A stretch of DNA of 6,133 nt from Candidatus Hydromicrobium americanum (lineage in GTDB: Bacteria; Actinomycetota; Humimicrobiia; Humimicrobiales; Humimicrobiaceae): positions 1 through 6,133 of the forward strand of contig PEXF01000146.1 in the NCBI GenBank assembly GCA_002779205.1. The letters run 5' to 3'. Made by a program: the position numbers and the translations under genes. Numbering within the stretch: the first letter of the stretch is position 1; every line of letters begins with the position of its first letter. The notes beneath the pieces were generated by a model that saw nothing but the letters and a program-made list of their open reading frames with translations, made no database searches and had not been told where the DNA came from. This document shows positions 6,036 through 6,133 of the stretch, piece by piece.

Positions 6036-6133
6036 ATGATAAATTTCAATTTAGATAAGTATAAAAAGTCCCTTGAAACTGATTATATCGGAAAAAATAT
6101 TATTTATTTAAAAAAGGTAGACTCCACCAATAA
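6036..6133 (+). CDS. birA: Biotin-protein ligase, N-terminal fragment (3' end outside window)
   Basis: The first 32 codons, from an ATG at 6036 to the right edge, match the beginning of the biotin-ligase catalytic domain: a short helix NLDKYKKSL, then YIGKNIIYLKKVDSTN. The closing DSTN is the hallmark of the biotin/lipoate ligase family, and YIGKNIIY before it is typical of BirA and not of lipoate ligases. The enzyme activates biotin with ATP and attaches it to a lysine of the carrier subunit AccB, so it serves the carboxylase whose other subunits are encoded nearby. A TAA stands directly before the ATG in frame and the TM2 gene ends 19 bp upstream, so there is no room for the N-terminal winged-helix domain of regulatory BirA proteins. 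No clear Shine-Dalgarno sequence precedes the ATG, which suggests dependence on TM2 translation. Only about a tenth of the gene is visible. Confidence 0.82.
   Translation, partial: MINFNLDKYKKSLETDYIGKNIIYLKKVDSTN

Noticed and set aside
1..6133. A new defence, mobile or secretion system
   Set aside because: All long frames are accounted for by housekeeping lipid genes, a PASTA protein, a TM2 protein and a biotin ligase; there are no transposase, phage, toxin or nuclease motifs, attachment sites or CRISPR repeats.

Overview
The window is a stretch of an AT-rich bacterial chromosome dominated by one compact minus-strand cluster for type II fatty acid synthesis. Reading in the direction of transcription, the order is fabZ, fabD, fabG, fabF, accD, accA. 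The six genes run from 5582 down to 339 and are separated by 15 bp, an 11-bp overlap, 37 bp, 12 bp and 1 bp, so they are almost certainly one operon. All six products keep the catalytic motifs of their families and none looks broken.

Left edge (1-332): the 3' end of a plus-strand gene encoding a protein that ends in PASTA repeats, probably a cell-wall-sensing Ser/Thr kinase or a penicillin-binding protein. It converges on accA with only 6 bp between the stop codons. Right edge (5583-6133): a 233-bp divergent intergenic region with an unusual cluster of TGCAGC/GCTGCA motifs, then a plus-strand gene for a small TM2-domain membrane protein (TTG start, strong ribosome binding site), then the first 32 codons of a biotin-protein ligase gene (birA type) that runs off the window.

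How the genes work together: AccA and AccD form the carboxyltransferase of acetyl-CoA carboxylase and make malonyl-CoA. FabD moves malonyl to acyl carrier protein, FabF condenses, FabG reduces the 3-keto group and FabZ dehydrates. The biotin ligase at the right edge would biotinylate the carboxylase's carrier subunit AccB. The carrier protein gene (acpP), fabH, an enoyl-ACP reductase, accB and accC are not in the window and must lie elsewhere.

Organism: low-GC coding sequence, purine-rich Shine-Dalgarno sites, PASTA repeats and this gene content suggest a Bacillota-like bacterium or an uncultured, probably anaerobic, lineage. The gene order differs from the familiar clostridial fabK-fabD-fabG-acpP-fabF-accB-fabZ-accC-accD-accA arrangement. 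I cannot assign a taxon. I found no mobile element, CRISPR array, RNA gene or clearly new system; the most unusual non-coding signal is the motif cluster upstream of fabZ.
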